Assembly: GCA_023263045.1 (NCBI GenBank)
Contig: JALQXU010000012.1
Span: forward strand, 1-13,948
Direction of reading: 5' to 3'
From: Pontimonas sp.
GTDB lineage: Bacteria > Actinomycetota > Actinomycetes > Actinomycetales > Microbacteriaceae
DNA: 13,948 nt
In this document: positions 1-6,637 of the stretch, in pieces
How the letters are laid out: each line of letters starts with the position of its first letter
Position numbering within the stretch: the stretch's first letter is position 1
Made by a program: the position numbers and the translations under genes
The notes under the pieces: model-generated
Database searches by the model: none
What the model saw: the letters and a program-made list of their open reading frames with translations, nothing else
What the model was told of the DNA's origin: nothing

Positions 1-929
1 CCACCCCACAGGTTGAATAACACGGCCATGCGCACCGCTACACCCTGCCGCACCTGCTCCAGCACGACGGATCGACGGGAATCGGCGACGTCGGAGGCAA
101 TCTCTACTCCCCTGTTCATCGGACCTGGATGCATCACCAGGGAGTGGGAGGGAAGCCTGTCGGCTCTTTCTGTGGTGAGGCAGTAATTTCGCACGTAGTC
201 TCCGGAGGCGGGCTGGTGTTCACCCTTGATGCGCTCACGTTGGATTCTCAACATCATGAGGGCATCCGGAGCGCCCTCTATGACAGCATCGAGATCCGAC
301 ATCACCCCAACCGGCCAGTCCTCCACCCCGGAGGGCATCAACTCGGTGGGACCCACAACAGTTACTCTCGCTCCCAGCGTGGTCAGAAGTGACACGTTCG
401 ACCGTGCGACCCGAGAGTGAGCAATGTCCCCGACTATTGCGACGTGGAGGCCAGATAGGTCGCCACCGCGAGAGTCTGGGGAAAACCGATGGCGGAGGGT
501 TGCCGCGTCTAGCAGGGCCTGAGTCGGATGCTGATGCGTCCCATCTCCGGCATTCACAATGGACGCCTCCACCCACCCCGAATGAGCGAGACGATGCGCA
601 GCCCCCGAGGCCGGGTGGCGCATCACGATGATGTCTGCGCCCATCGCTTCGACCGTTTGAGCCGTGTCCTTCAGGCTTTCGCCTTTGGACACGCTGGAGC
701 CTTGTACCTGGAAGGTCATCACGTCAGCAGATAAACGCTTTGCTGCAGCCTCGAACGAGAGACGAGTTCTCGTGGAGTCCTCGAAGAACAAGTTGACCAT
801 GGTGACACCGCGCAATGTCGGTAGTTTCGGCATGCTTCGGTTGGCCACGTCCGAGAATTCTGCAGCCGTATCGAGCAGTCGCACTGCCTGTTCGCGGTCC
901 AGGGTTGTCGTGTCCAGAAGATGTTTCAT
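1..929 (-). CDS. pyrB: aspartate carbamoyltransferase catalytic chain, cut by window edge
   Basis: Aspartate carbamoyltransferase condenses carbamoyl phosphate with L-aspartate to carbamoyl aspartate, the committed step of cytosolic pyrimidine synthesis. The frame is open from the ATG at 929 to the window edge, about 309 codons. Visible family motifs are the carbamoyl-phosphate loop FFEDSTRTRLSFE (near residues 48-60), VMRHPASGAA, GDGTHQHPTQALLDA, the second-domain strand VAIVGDIAHSRVARSN, and MHPGPMNRGVEI near the C-terminus. The family is usually 305-325 aa and the frame already shows the C-terminal helix RMAVLFNLW, so only about 5-15 residues should be missing. The ATG overlaps the pyrR stop as ATGA, so translation is probably coupled to pyrR and shares its PyrR control. 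pyrC and carAB would be expected beyond the edge (inference). Confidence 0.97.
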   Translation of the reverse strand, partial: MKHLLDTTTLDREQAVRLLDTAAEFSDVANRSMPKLPTLRGVTMVNLFFEDSTRTRLSFEAAAKRLSADVMTFQVQGSSVSKGESLKDTAQTVEAMGADIIVMRHPASGAAHRLAHSGWVEASIVNAGDGTHQHPTQALLDAATLRHRFSPDSRGGDLSGLHVAIVGDIAHSRVARSNVSLLTTLGARVTVVGPTELMPSGVEDWPVGVMSDLDAVIEGAPDALMMLRIQRERIKGEHQPASGDYVRNYCLTTERADRLPSHSLVMHPGPMNRGVEIASDVADSRRSVVLEQVRQGVAVRMAVLFNLWG

Positions 930-1456
930 GACACCACCTGCACGTGCTCGATACCGTCAGTTTCTTGAAGTTGAACGGTGATGCGCTCATCCAAAGCTGA
1001 AGGAAGGTTCTTCCCTACGTGATCAGCGCGTATGGGCAGTTCGCGATGGCCTCTGTCCACGAGCACCGCCAGTTTCACTGCGTGGGGCCGCCCCAGGGCT
1101 GTGAGGGCATCGAGTGCAGCTCGCACCGTGCGACCGGAAAACAACACATCATCAACCAGCACACATACCTTCTCGTCAATTCCCCCGTCGGGAACTACCG
1201 TGGGGGCTGGCGTGCGGTGGCCACCGCGCTGTAGGTCATCCCGAAACATGGTGACGTCGAGGTCACCGTGCGGTACTGCATGCCCGGTAATGGATTCGAT
1301 AAGTACCGAGAGACGACCAGCGAGGACTGCCCCACGGGTGGGAATCCCGAGCAAAACCAGCTGGGAAGACTCAGGCACCGCCTCGACGATTTCGTGGGCA
1401 ATACGACGGAGGGTCCTGTCGATGTCTGACCCTGTGAGAACGGTACGCGCACCCAT
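926..1456 (-). CDS. pyrR: PyrR: pyrimidine operon RNA-binding regulator / uracil phosphoribosyltransferase
   Basis: PyrR binds an RNA hairpin in pyr mRNA when UMP or UTP is present; many members also make UMP from uracil and PRPP. At 176 aa it has the usual family length. The PRPP-binding loop is VLVDDVLFSGRTV at residues 99-111. Other PyrR segments are GIPTRGAVLA (38-47), DVTMFRDD (67-74), VKLAVLVDRGHRELPI (127-142) and VGKNLP (147-152). The ATG at 1456 follows an AGGAGG at 1467-1462, a 5-nt spacing. The gene opens a pyr operon and overlaps pyrB by 4 nt. A hairpin matching the PyrR-binding consensus lies over its SD (separate entry), so autogenous translational repression is the likely control. 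In many actinobacteria bldD sits between nusB and pyrR; it is absent here. Confidence 0.97.
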   Translation of the reverse strand: MGARTVLTGSDIDRTLRRIAHEIVEAVPESSQLVLLGIPTRGAVLAGRLSVLIESITGHAVPHGDLDVTMFRDDLQRGGHRTPAPTVVPDGGIDEKVCVLVDDVLFSGRTVRAALDALTALGRPHAVKLAVLVDRGHRELPIRADHVGKNLPSALDERITVQLQETDGIEHVQVVS

Positions 1457-1460
1457 CGAG

Positions 1461-1490
1461 CCCTCCTTTCGCGCCTCACGGGACGCTGGT
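1461..1490 (-). promoter_or_regulatory. PyrR-binding hairpin overlapping the pyrR ribosome-binding site
   Basis: On the minus strand the mRNA reads ACC-A-GCG-U-CC-CGUGA-GG-CGC-GAAA-GGAGGG. This folds as an upper stem of GCG/CGC plus CC/GG around a CGUGA loop, with an unpaired U on the 5' side. A purine-rich GAAA bulge on the 3' side precedes a lower stem (CC with GG). It fits the known PyrR-binding loop consensus (UCCNGNGAGG within a bulged stem). The lower stem and bulge contain the SD (1469-1462), and the pyrR ATG is at 1456. PyrR stabilising the hairpin should block ribosome entry, as described for mycobacterial pyr leaders. No antiterminator/terminator pair like that of Bacillus is visible. 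Confidence 0.85.
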
Positions 1491-1505
1491 TAAAGCAGGT
1501 CTGCT

Positions 1506-1528
1506 CCCGACAGAGTAGCGCAGTCGGG
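1506..1528 (-). other. inverted repeat between nusB and pyrR
   Basis: A perfect 6-bp inverted repeat, CCCGAC / GTCGGG, with an 11-nt loop lies just after the nusB stop. It is followed in the transcript by a smaller stem (AGCA-GACC-TGCT, 1505-1494) and TTTAA. There is no real U-tract. It could be a weak terminator or attenuator separating nusB from the pyr genes, or part of the pyr 5' leader. TACTCT at 1517-1512 resembles a -10 box, but no acceptable -35 accompanies it. Confidence 0.3.
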
Positions 1529-1532
1529 CGGG

Positions 1533-1958
1533 CTATGGGGATACTTCGCCAGCTTTTTCGGCAATCGTGGCCAGTATCCCGTGCACGAACGACGCGGATG
1601 AGTCCGTACTCAACTCGTTGACGAGGTCTGCTGCCTCTGAGATTGCCACGGCGGAAGGGACGTCAGGGTTGTGCACGATTTCCCAGGTTGCAATCCTCAG
1701 CACTGCGCGGTCAACTGCAGGCATGCGCTCAAGCGGCCACGACTGAGAAGTATCGCGCAGTACACCGTCGATGGCGTCTCCCTGCGCGATGATGCCGTGG
1801 ACTATTTCTTCGGCGTAACCCCAGCTCGAGGACCGTTCGGGCTCACCCGCAGCCCGCAGTGTTGCAGCCTCGAGGGCATCGACAAGTGGTTGTCCGCTGA
1901 CATCCGCGCTGAACAGTATTTCGAGCGCGCGCTTACGGGCTTTGTGGCGGGCGCTCAC
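1533..1958 (-). CDS. nusB: transcription antitermination / rRNA processing factor NusB
   Basis: NusB with S10 (NusE) binds boxA RNA of rRNA leaders and supports antitermination and 16S maturation. The 141-aa product is a normal, all-helical NusB. It starts MSARHKARKRALEILFSADV, the Arg-rich first helix that contacts RNA. It continues with the NusB core WPLERMPAVDRAVLRIATWEI (about residues 74-94), PSAVAISEAADLVNELSTD and SFVHGILATIA at the C-terminus. The start is GTG at 1958 and overlaps the efp stop as GTGA, so translation is likely coupled to efp. The stop is TAG. The efp-nusB pairing is standard in Gram-positive genomes. Confidence 0.96.
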   Translation of the reverse strand: MSARHKARKRALEILFSADVSGQPLVDALEAATLRAAGEPERSSSWGYAEEIVHGIIAQGDAIDGVLRDTSQSWPLERMPAVDRAVLRIATWEIVHNPDVPSAVAISEAADLVNELSTDSSASFVHGILATIAEKAGEVSP

Positions 1959-2521
1959 TCGTCAGACACTCGCCCGAGATACTCCCCGGTTCTCGTGTCG
2001 ACCTTGACCTTGGTTCCCTGCTCAACAAAGAGGGGTACCTGAATCTCGTATCCGGTCTCCAGAGTCGCTGGTTTTGTCCCACCAGTCGAACGGTCACCTT
2101 GAAGACCTGGCTCGGTGTAGGTGATTTCCAACACAACCGAAGCGGGAAGATCGACGTAGAGGGGCTCACCGTCGTGCATGGCGATGGTTACCGCCTGGTT
2201 GGAGAGCATAAAGTTTGCGGCGTCTCCCACGACCGTTCCCGGCACTGTCACCTGGTCATAATCGGTTTGATCCATGAATACGTAGTCTGCGCCGTCTTGA
2301 TAGAGGAACGTGTAATCGCGCCGGTCAACGACTGCGAAATCGATTTTTGTCCCGGCATTGAACGTCTTGTCGACAACTTTTCCGGATCTCACATTCTTCA
2401 TCTTCGTGCGCACAAAAGCGCCGCCCTTGCCAGGCTTGACGTGTTGGAACTCCACGACAGCCCAGAGTTGGCCCTCCAAGTTGAGAACGCTTCCGTTCTT
2501 GATGTCGTTTGTTGTTGCCAC
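1955..2521 (-). CDS. efp: elongation factor P with PGKGG tip loop
   Basis: EF-P binds between the P and E sites of stalled ribosomes and promotes peptide bonds at polyproline stretches. The 188-aa protein has the usual three beta-barrel domains: a KOW-like domain at about 1-63, an OB domain at 65-126, and a C-terminal OB domain at 130-188 holding the EF-P signature (GYEIQVPLFVEQGTKVKVDT). The tip loop that reaches the peptidyl-transferase centre is HVKPGKGGAF, with Lys at residue 32. Actinobacterial EF-Ps described as working without modification carry PGKGP; here the proline is glycine. The start is GTG at 2521, one base after the aroQ stop, with GAGAGG as SD inside aroQ. The start is supported by the conserved beginning MATTNDIKNG. 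Confidence 0.97.
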   Translation of the reverse strand: MATTNDIKNGSVLNLEGQLWAVVEFQHVKPGKGGAFVRTKMKNVRSGKVVDKTFNAGTKIDFAVVDRRDYTFLYQDGADYVFMDQTDYDQVTVPGTVVGDAANFMLSNQAVTIAMHDGEPLYVDLPASVVLEITYTEPGLQGDRSTGGTKPATLETGYEIQVPLFVEQGTKVKVDTRTGEYLGRVSDE

Positions 2522-2522
2522 G

Positions 2523-2969
2523 TCAGTTCCTCTCTAGAAGGGTCAGGATTCGAGTTAGGGCGAGATGGTAAGACTGAGCGCCAAAACCCGCGATAACGCC
2601 GCTAACGGCCCCAGAAATCACGGAAGTGTGTCGGAAAGTCTCCCTCGCGTGTGGATTGGACAAGTGCACCTCGATAATGGCCACCCCAGCGTCAGCAACA
2701 ATCTGGCACGCGTCTCGGAGCGCGTAGGAGTAGTGAGTGAAAGCCGCCGGGTTGAAGATAACGGGTGTTGTTGCATCTGCAGCCTCGTGGAGCCACCCCA
2801 TCAGGGTTGCCTCATCATCGCTCTGCCGAAAGTCAAGCGCTACGCCATCAGGAAGGCGCTCCCTGAGACCCTTCTCGATATCGCTCAGAGTCTCTGAACC
2901 ATAAATCTCAGGTTCTCTCGACCCGAGACGGCTCAAATTGGGCCCGTTGAGGACCAGAACGGTTGTCAT
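2523..2969 (-). CDS. aroQ: type II 3-dehydroquinate dehydratase
   Basis: This enzyme removes water from 3-dehydroquinate to give 3-dehydroshikimate, step 3 of the shikimate pathway; the type II enzyme is a cytosolic dodecamer. The 148-aa length is typical. Seen in order: LNGPNLSRLGSREPEIYG with the catalytic Tyr23 and the mobile-loop Arg18, the substrate-binding FNPAAFTHYS (72-81, Asn73), the catalytic His102 in EVHLSNPHARE, and FRH at 112-114. Position 13 is Ser where Asn is most common (NLNLLG in the family), a tolerated change. The ATG at 2969 comes 9 nt after the aroB stop, with GGAG very close to the start. It stands between aroB and efp, so the shikimate block continues into the efp-nusB pair. 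Confidence 0.96.
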   Translation of the reverse strand: MTTVLVLNGPNLSRLGSREPEIYGSETLSDIEKGLRERLPDGVALDFRQSDDEATLMGWLHEAADATTPVIFNPAAFTHYSYALRDACQIVADAGVAIIEVHLSNPHARETFRHTSVISGAVSGVIAGFGAQSYHLALTRILTLLERN

Positions 2970-2978
2970 TCTCCAAGC

Positions 2979-4064
2979 CTAGCTGTCGCTGGTGCCAAGC
3001 TCTTGATAGGCGGCAAAAAGAACGGACTCGTCCGGGATGGCCAAGACGCGAGGTTTTCCGGGCGCATCCAGAACCACGAACCGGACAACGCCTCCCCTGG
3101 CTTTCTTATCTTTTTGCATGGTGGCAAGAAGAGTTCTCCATCTACCCTGCGGATAATCCAGCGGAAGACCTAGCGACCCGAGAATTCGTCGATGGCGCTC
3201 CACGTCTTCATCGCTTAGATTGGCGACTATGCGGGAGAGCTCGGCAGCGAACACCATCCCGATCGAAATCGCCGCACCGTGGCGCCATTGGTAGCGCTCG
3301 GCGTGCTCGATGGCGTGACCGAGGGTGTGTCCGTAATTGAGGATCTCGCGCAACCCTGATTCCCGGAAGTCATCTCCAACGACGGCGGCTTTGACCGCAA
3401 CTGCTCTCCTCACGAGATCAACAAACACCTCAGACGCAGTATCTATTGCCTCCCCGGGATTCGCCTCAATCACATCGAGAATGGTGGGGTCTGAGATGAA
3501 GCCACACTTCACGACTTCCGCCATGCCGGCTTTCACCTCGTTATCACCGAGGCTAGCGAGAACATCGGTATCGGCAATCACGGCCCGAGGCGAATAGAAG
3601 ACCCCGACAAGATTCTTACCCTCTTGGGTGTTGACGCCGGTCTTCCCCCCGACCGCAGCATCCACCATGGCGAGGACCGTGGTGGGAACTTGAATGAGGG
3701 CGACACCTCGAAGCCATGCAGCCGCAACGAAACCCGCGAGATCCGTCGTTGCTCCGCCGCCGAGTCCGAGTATGGCGTCGTTGCGCTGGAAGTCGAGTTG
3801 CCCGAGGATTCCCCAGCAGAACGCCGCAACCTCCACCCGTTTGGCCGCTTCGGCATCAGGTACCTCGGCGAGGAACACGTCCCGTTCACCGCTCAAATCC
3901 TCTTTCATCTGCTCGGCAATGCGAGACAGCGCAGGAGCGTGAATGATCAGGAGCTTTTTCGCATCGCCCGGAATGTGCTGAGGAATGTCCTCCATCGCGC
4001 CGGGGCCCACGACAACGGGGTAATCACCTTGGGAGGCGTTACTCACCGTGATGGTGTGCTTCAT
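2979..4064 (-). CDS. aroB: 3-dehydroquinate synthase
   Basis: This NAD- and metal-dependent enzyme converts DAHP to 3-dehydroquinate, step 2 of the shikimate pathway. I chose the ATG at 4064, giving 361 aa (MKHTITVSNASQGDYPVVVG), because it overlaps the aroK stop as ATGA and matches the normal family N-terminus. An in-frame start at 4088 would add eight residues inside aroK. Motifs (361-aa numbering) are the NAD-binding LGLGGGATTDLAGFVAA (100-116), PTTVLAMVDAAVGGKTGVN (127-145), and the likely metal ligands Glu183 (MAEVVKCG), His246 (NYGHTLGHAIEH) and His262 (WRHG). QKDKKARGG near 317-325 is the usual C-terminal active-site stretch. The stop is TAG, 9 nt before aroQ. Confidence 0.97.
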   Translation of the reverse strand: MKHTITVSNASQGDYPVVVGPGAMEDIPQHIPGDAKKLLIIHAPALSRIAEQMKEDLSGERDVFLAEVPDAEAAKRVEVAAFCWGILGQLDFQRNDAILGLGGGATTDLAGFVAAAWLRGVALIQVPTTVLAMVDAAVGGKTGVNTQEGKNLVGVFYSPRAVIADTDVLASLGDNEVKAGMAEVVKCGFISDPTILDVIEANPGEAIDTASEVFVDLVRRAVAVKAAVVGDDFRESGLREILNYGHTLGHAIEHAERYQWRHGAAISIGMVFAAELSRIVANLSDEDVERHRRILGSLGLPLDYPQGRWRTLLATMQKDKKARGGVVRFVVLDAPGKPRVLAIPDESVLFAAYQELGTSDS

Positions 4065-4570
4065 AGTTCCGCATCCTCTCGAATCCACGACGCAATGTCT
4101 TCCGTGAGGCTATCGACTGTGCGATGCGATGCGTCAAATTCCCGATTCGCCACGGCGGCATAGAACTCTTGACGGGACGCTACAAGTTCTTTCCAAGAGT
4201 CAAGCCCACCCTTCAACAGGGGGCGCTTGTCGTTGTCGAGTCGCCCCGCAACACTCTCCGCGTCGATGGTAATCAGCGCCACACGGTGCTCATCAAGATC
4301 ACGCCTAGTGTCCGGGTTGAGCACGGCGCCCCCTCCGAGCGACACAACCCCCGAGGCCCTCAGCGCCTCCTCTACGGCGACACGCTCCTTCTCGCGGAAA
4401 AATTGTTCCCCCTGAGTCTCGAAAATCTCGGGAATAGGGCCCCACCGCGCGGAGACCACCGTATCCGTGTCGACCACTGCGACATCAAAGATTCTTCCCA
4501 AACGTTTCGCAACACGACTCTTTCCAGCCGCAGGGGGTCCTACCAACACGACCAGGGGCTTCGTGCTCAC
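4061..4570 (-). CDS. aroK: shikimate kinase
   Basis: Shikimate kinase phosphorylates shikimate at O3 using ATP, step 5 of the pathway. The 169-aa P-loop protein has Walker A GPPAAGKS (residues 11-18), the Asp34-x-Asp36 pair (VVDTDTVV) for Mg and shikimate, FFRE with the substrate Arg59, the Walker B-like SLGGGAVL (78-84), the LID-region RPLL (Arg116), and R133xxxY137. Where many members have GPPGAGKS or GLMGAGKS the second loop residue differs slightly, with the essential GKS intact. The start is GTG at 4570, overlapping the aroC stop as GTGA. No good SD precedes it, so coupling to aroC is the likely route of initiation. The stop overlaps aroB as ATGA. Confidence 0.97.
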   Translation of the reverse strand: MSTKPLVVLVGPPAAGKSRVAKRLGRIFDVAVVDTDTVVSARWGPIPEIFETQGEQFFREKERVAVEEALRASGVVSLGGGAVLNPDTRRDLDEHRVALITIDAESVAGRLDNDKRPLLKGGLDSWKELVASRQEFYAAVANREFDASHRTVDSLTEDIASWIREDAEL

Positions 4571-5760
4571 GAGGAATGGGGTCGAATGGTGTCGGGGATA
4601 CTCTCCAGGTAGGAGCGGAGATTGCGCTGCACCTCGGTCACGGAGTCACCACCAAACTTCTCGACGATTGCATCCGCTACAACGAGCATCACCATGGCTT
4701 CCGCCACAATTCCTGCGGCTGGCACCGCGCAGACATCCGATCTCTGGTGGTGCGCCACAGCCTCTGCTCCTGACGCGGTATCAATCGTTCGAAGAGCCCT
4801 TGGGACTGTCGAAATGGGCTTCATACCGGCGCGAACTCGGAGGGGTCCGCCGGTCGTCATTCCACCCTCAATTCCTCCGGCGCGTTCGCTCACCCGCTGC
4901 ACCCCACTGCCGTCGTTCACAATCTCGTCATGTGCTTCGGATCCGCGCCGTCTGGTCGTCGTGAACCCATCGCCGACTTCGACACCCTTGATGGCCTGGA
5001 TTCCCATCAGAGCGCCAGCCAGACGAGAATCGAGACGTCGATCCCAGTGAACATAGGAGCCAAGACCCGGAGGAAGCCCCCTGACTACGACCTCGACGAC
5101 ACCACCGAGGGTGTCGCCGTCTTTGTGTGCTTGGTCAACCTCAGCAACCATCGCAGCCGATGTCTCCGGGTGAGCGCAACGCAAAGGGTCCTCGTCAAGT
5201 CTTGCAATGTCCTCGGGACCAGGAATCGAGGCATCCTCTGGCACACTGACGGGCCCTATGGCAACCGTGTGGGAGAGAACCGAAATACCCAACTCCGCCA
5301 GAAAACACCTCGCTACAGCGCCCAACGCGACTCTGGCTGCGGTTTCTCTCGCACTGGCGCGCTCGAGCACTGGGCGGGAATCTTCGAAGCCATACTTCTG
5401 CATTCCGGCAAGGTCGGCGTGACCGGGTCTGGGCCTGGTGAGGGCGGCTGCCCGACCCCCCTGGAGCTCTGACTCGTCCACGGGGTGGGGACTCATCACC
5501 GTTTCCCACTTCGGCCACTCGGTGTTGGCCACGCGAAGCGCAATCGGGCCACCTTGGGTGAGACCGTGTCGAACACCGCCGGAGAAGCTGACCTCGTCAG
5601 CCTCAAATTTCATCCTGGCGCCTCGACCGTATCCAAGCCTCCTGCGCGCGAGATCATCTTGAATGTTCTCAATGAGCAGCGGAACGCCAGCCGGCAGGCC
5701 CTCCAGCACACCAACCAATTCAGGGCCGTGAGATTCGCCCGCCGTCATCCATCGAAGCAT
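4567..5760 (-). CDS. aroC: chorismate synthase
   Basis: Chorismate synthase removes phosphate from EPSP to give chorismate, the last shikimate-pathway step, with reduced FMN as cofactor. At 397 aa it has the usual actinobacterial length. All three family signatures are seen: GESHGPELVGVLEGLPAG (8-25, with His11), LTRPRPGHADLAGMQKYG (107-124, with His114) and RASARETAARVALGAVA (134-150). Further conserved segments are GGIEGGMTTGGPLRVR (295-310), MKPISTVP (313-320) and RSDVCAVPAAGIVAEAM (340-356). The ATG at 5760 gives the canonical MLRWMTAGESHG start, with GGGAG upstream at 9-nt spacing. A 31-nt gap separates it from aroE, the largest gap in the aro block. Confidence 0.98.
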   Translation of the reverse strand: MLRWMTAGESHGPELVGVLEGLPAGVPLLIENIQDDLARRRLGYGRGARMKFEADEVSFSGGVRHGLTQGGPIALRVANTEWPKWETVMSPHPVDESELQGGRAAALTRPRPGHADLAGMQKYGFEDSRPVLERASARETAARVALGAVARCFLAELGISVLSHTVAIGPVSVPEDASIPGPEDIARLDEDPLRCAHPETSAAMVAEVDQAHKDGDTLGGVVEVVVRGLPPGLGSYVHWDRRLDSRLAGALMGIQAIKGVEVGDGFTTTRRRGSEAHDEIVNDGSGVQRVSERAGGIEGGMTTGGPLRVRAGMKPISTVPRALRTIDTASGAEAVAHHQRSDVCAVPAAGIVAEAMVMLVVADAIVEKFGGDSVTEVQRNLRSYLESIPDTIRPHSS

Positions 5761-5791
5761 TGTTCTATTCTCCCATGGATCGAGGGGCTTC

Positions 5792-6637
5792 CTACCCCGA
5801 GGGAAGACCTACCGCGTCGAGCATGGCGTCAAAGACGCGGTCTTCGTCCGGGAGGGATTGGGAGGCGTCGCCGTGCAAGAAAAGCCTGACTTGCGCCAGC
5901 GCTTGGTATGCCAGCATCCACAGTCCGGAGACGACCTGACCTGAGGACTTGCTCCATACCTGTGCGTAGTGCGAGGGCCAGGGCGAGTATGCGACATCGA
6001 AGAGGGACGCTGATGCCACAACCGAGGGGGGAATCTTGGGGAATTCCTCCACATCCCCGGGAAGGGTTGATGCGACAAGATCAGGCTCCGAAATCTCGTC
6101 GAGGTCGGTAAAGGGGACAACACTCACGTTCAGTCCCGACTCCCTCAAGATGTGGGCTGACCTCCCGGCCCTTTCCGTGTCTCGCGCACACAGGACAATC
6201 TCCTCCACCCCTCGCGATGCGAGAGCGTGCGCCACCGACCTCGAGGTTGCACCGGCCCCCAAAATCCATGCAGTTGTTGCCTCGACACCGAATCTTTCCA
6301 GCGCCTTCTCGACGCCGAAGGGATCAGTGTTTGACAGCACAAGTGCGGGGCCCGACCGGTACACCGTGTTGGCGCACAGCAGAACATCCACAATGGGGTC
6401 ACGAAGCGCCACCAAATCCAAGATGCGCTCTTTCAGGGGCATGGTGAGAGAAATCCCCCCGAGCTGAGCTCCTGCCCCGACCCATGCGGGAGTGATCAGC
6501 TCCTTGTTAACGGTACGGGCGCGATACGACCAGTTTCGCCCCAGAGCCGCATACGCCGCGCGATGGAGGGTCGGGGAGAGAGAATGCTCAATGGGATCAC
6601 CCCACACCTCGAAGTCCGTTTCAGCAGTAGGCGCCAT
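5792..6637 (-). CDS. aroE: shikimate dehydrogenase (NADP-dependent)
   Basis: This enzyme reduces 3-dehydroshikimate to shikimate with NADPH, step 4 of the pathway. In 281-aa numbering the shikimate site shows HSLSPTLHRAAYAALG (Ser19, Ser21), TMPLKE with the catalytic Lys69, CANTV (Asn90) and SNTDPFG (Asp105). The Rossmann NADP loop is GAGATSRSVAHAL (127-139), and GLWMLAYQALAQVRLF lies near the C-terminus. The usual NVTxP before the lysine reads SLTMP, a known kind of variation. I chose the ATG at 6637, which has GGGGAG 10 nt upstream and overlaps mltG by 17 nt. In-frame GTGs at 6646 and 6655 are possible and add 3 or 6 residues. A related quinate/shikimate dehydrogenase is less likely, given the setting between mltG and aroC. 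Confidence 0.93.
   Translation of the reverse strand: MAPTAETDFEVWGDPIEHSLSPTLHRAAYAALGRNWSYRARTVNKELITPAWVGAGAQLGGISLTMPLKERILDLVALRDPIVDVLLCANTVYRSGPALVLSNTDPFGVEKALERFGVEATTAWILGAGATSRSVAHALASRGVEEIVLCARDTERAGRSAHILRESGLNVSVVPFTDLDEISEPDLVASTLPGDVEEFPKIPPSVVASASLFDVAYSPWPSHYAQVWSKSSGQVVSGLWMLAYQALAQVRLFLHGDASQSLPDEDRVFDAMLDAVGLPSG

Noticed and set aside
2099..2596. 165-codon plus-strand frame opposite efp
   Set aside because: It is antisense to the conserved efp gene and the efp-aroQ junction. The translation has no recognisable motif.
4061..4088. longer aroB starting at 4088
   Set aside because: The extra eight residues lie inside aroK and do not resemble the family N-terminus. The ATGA overlap at 4064 fits the pattern of the other junctions.
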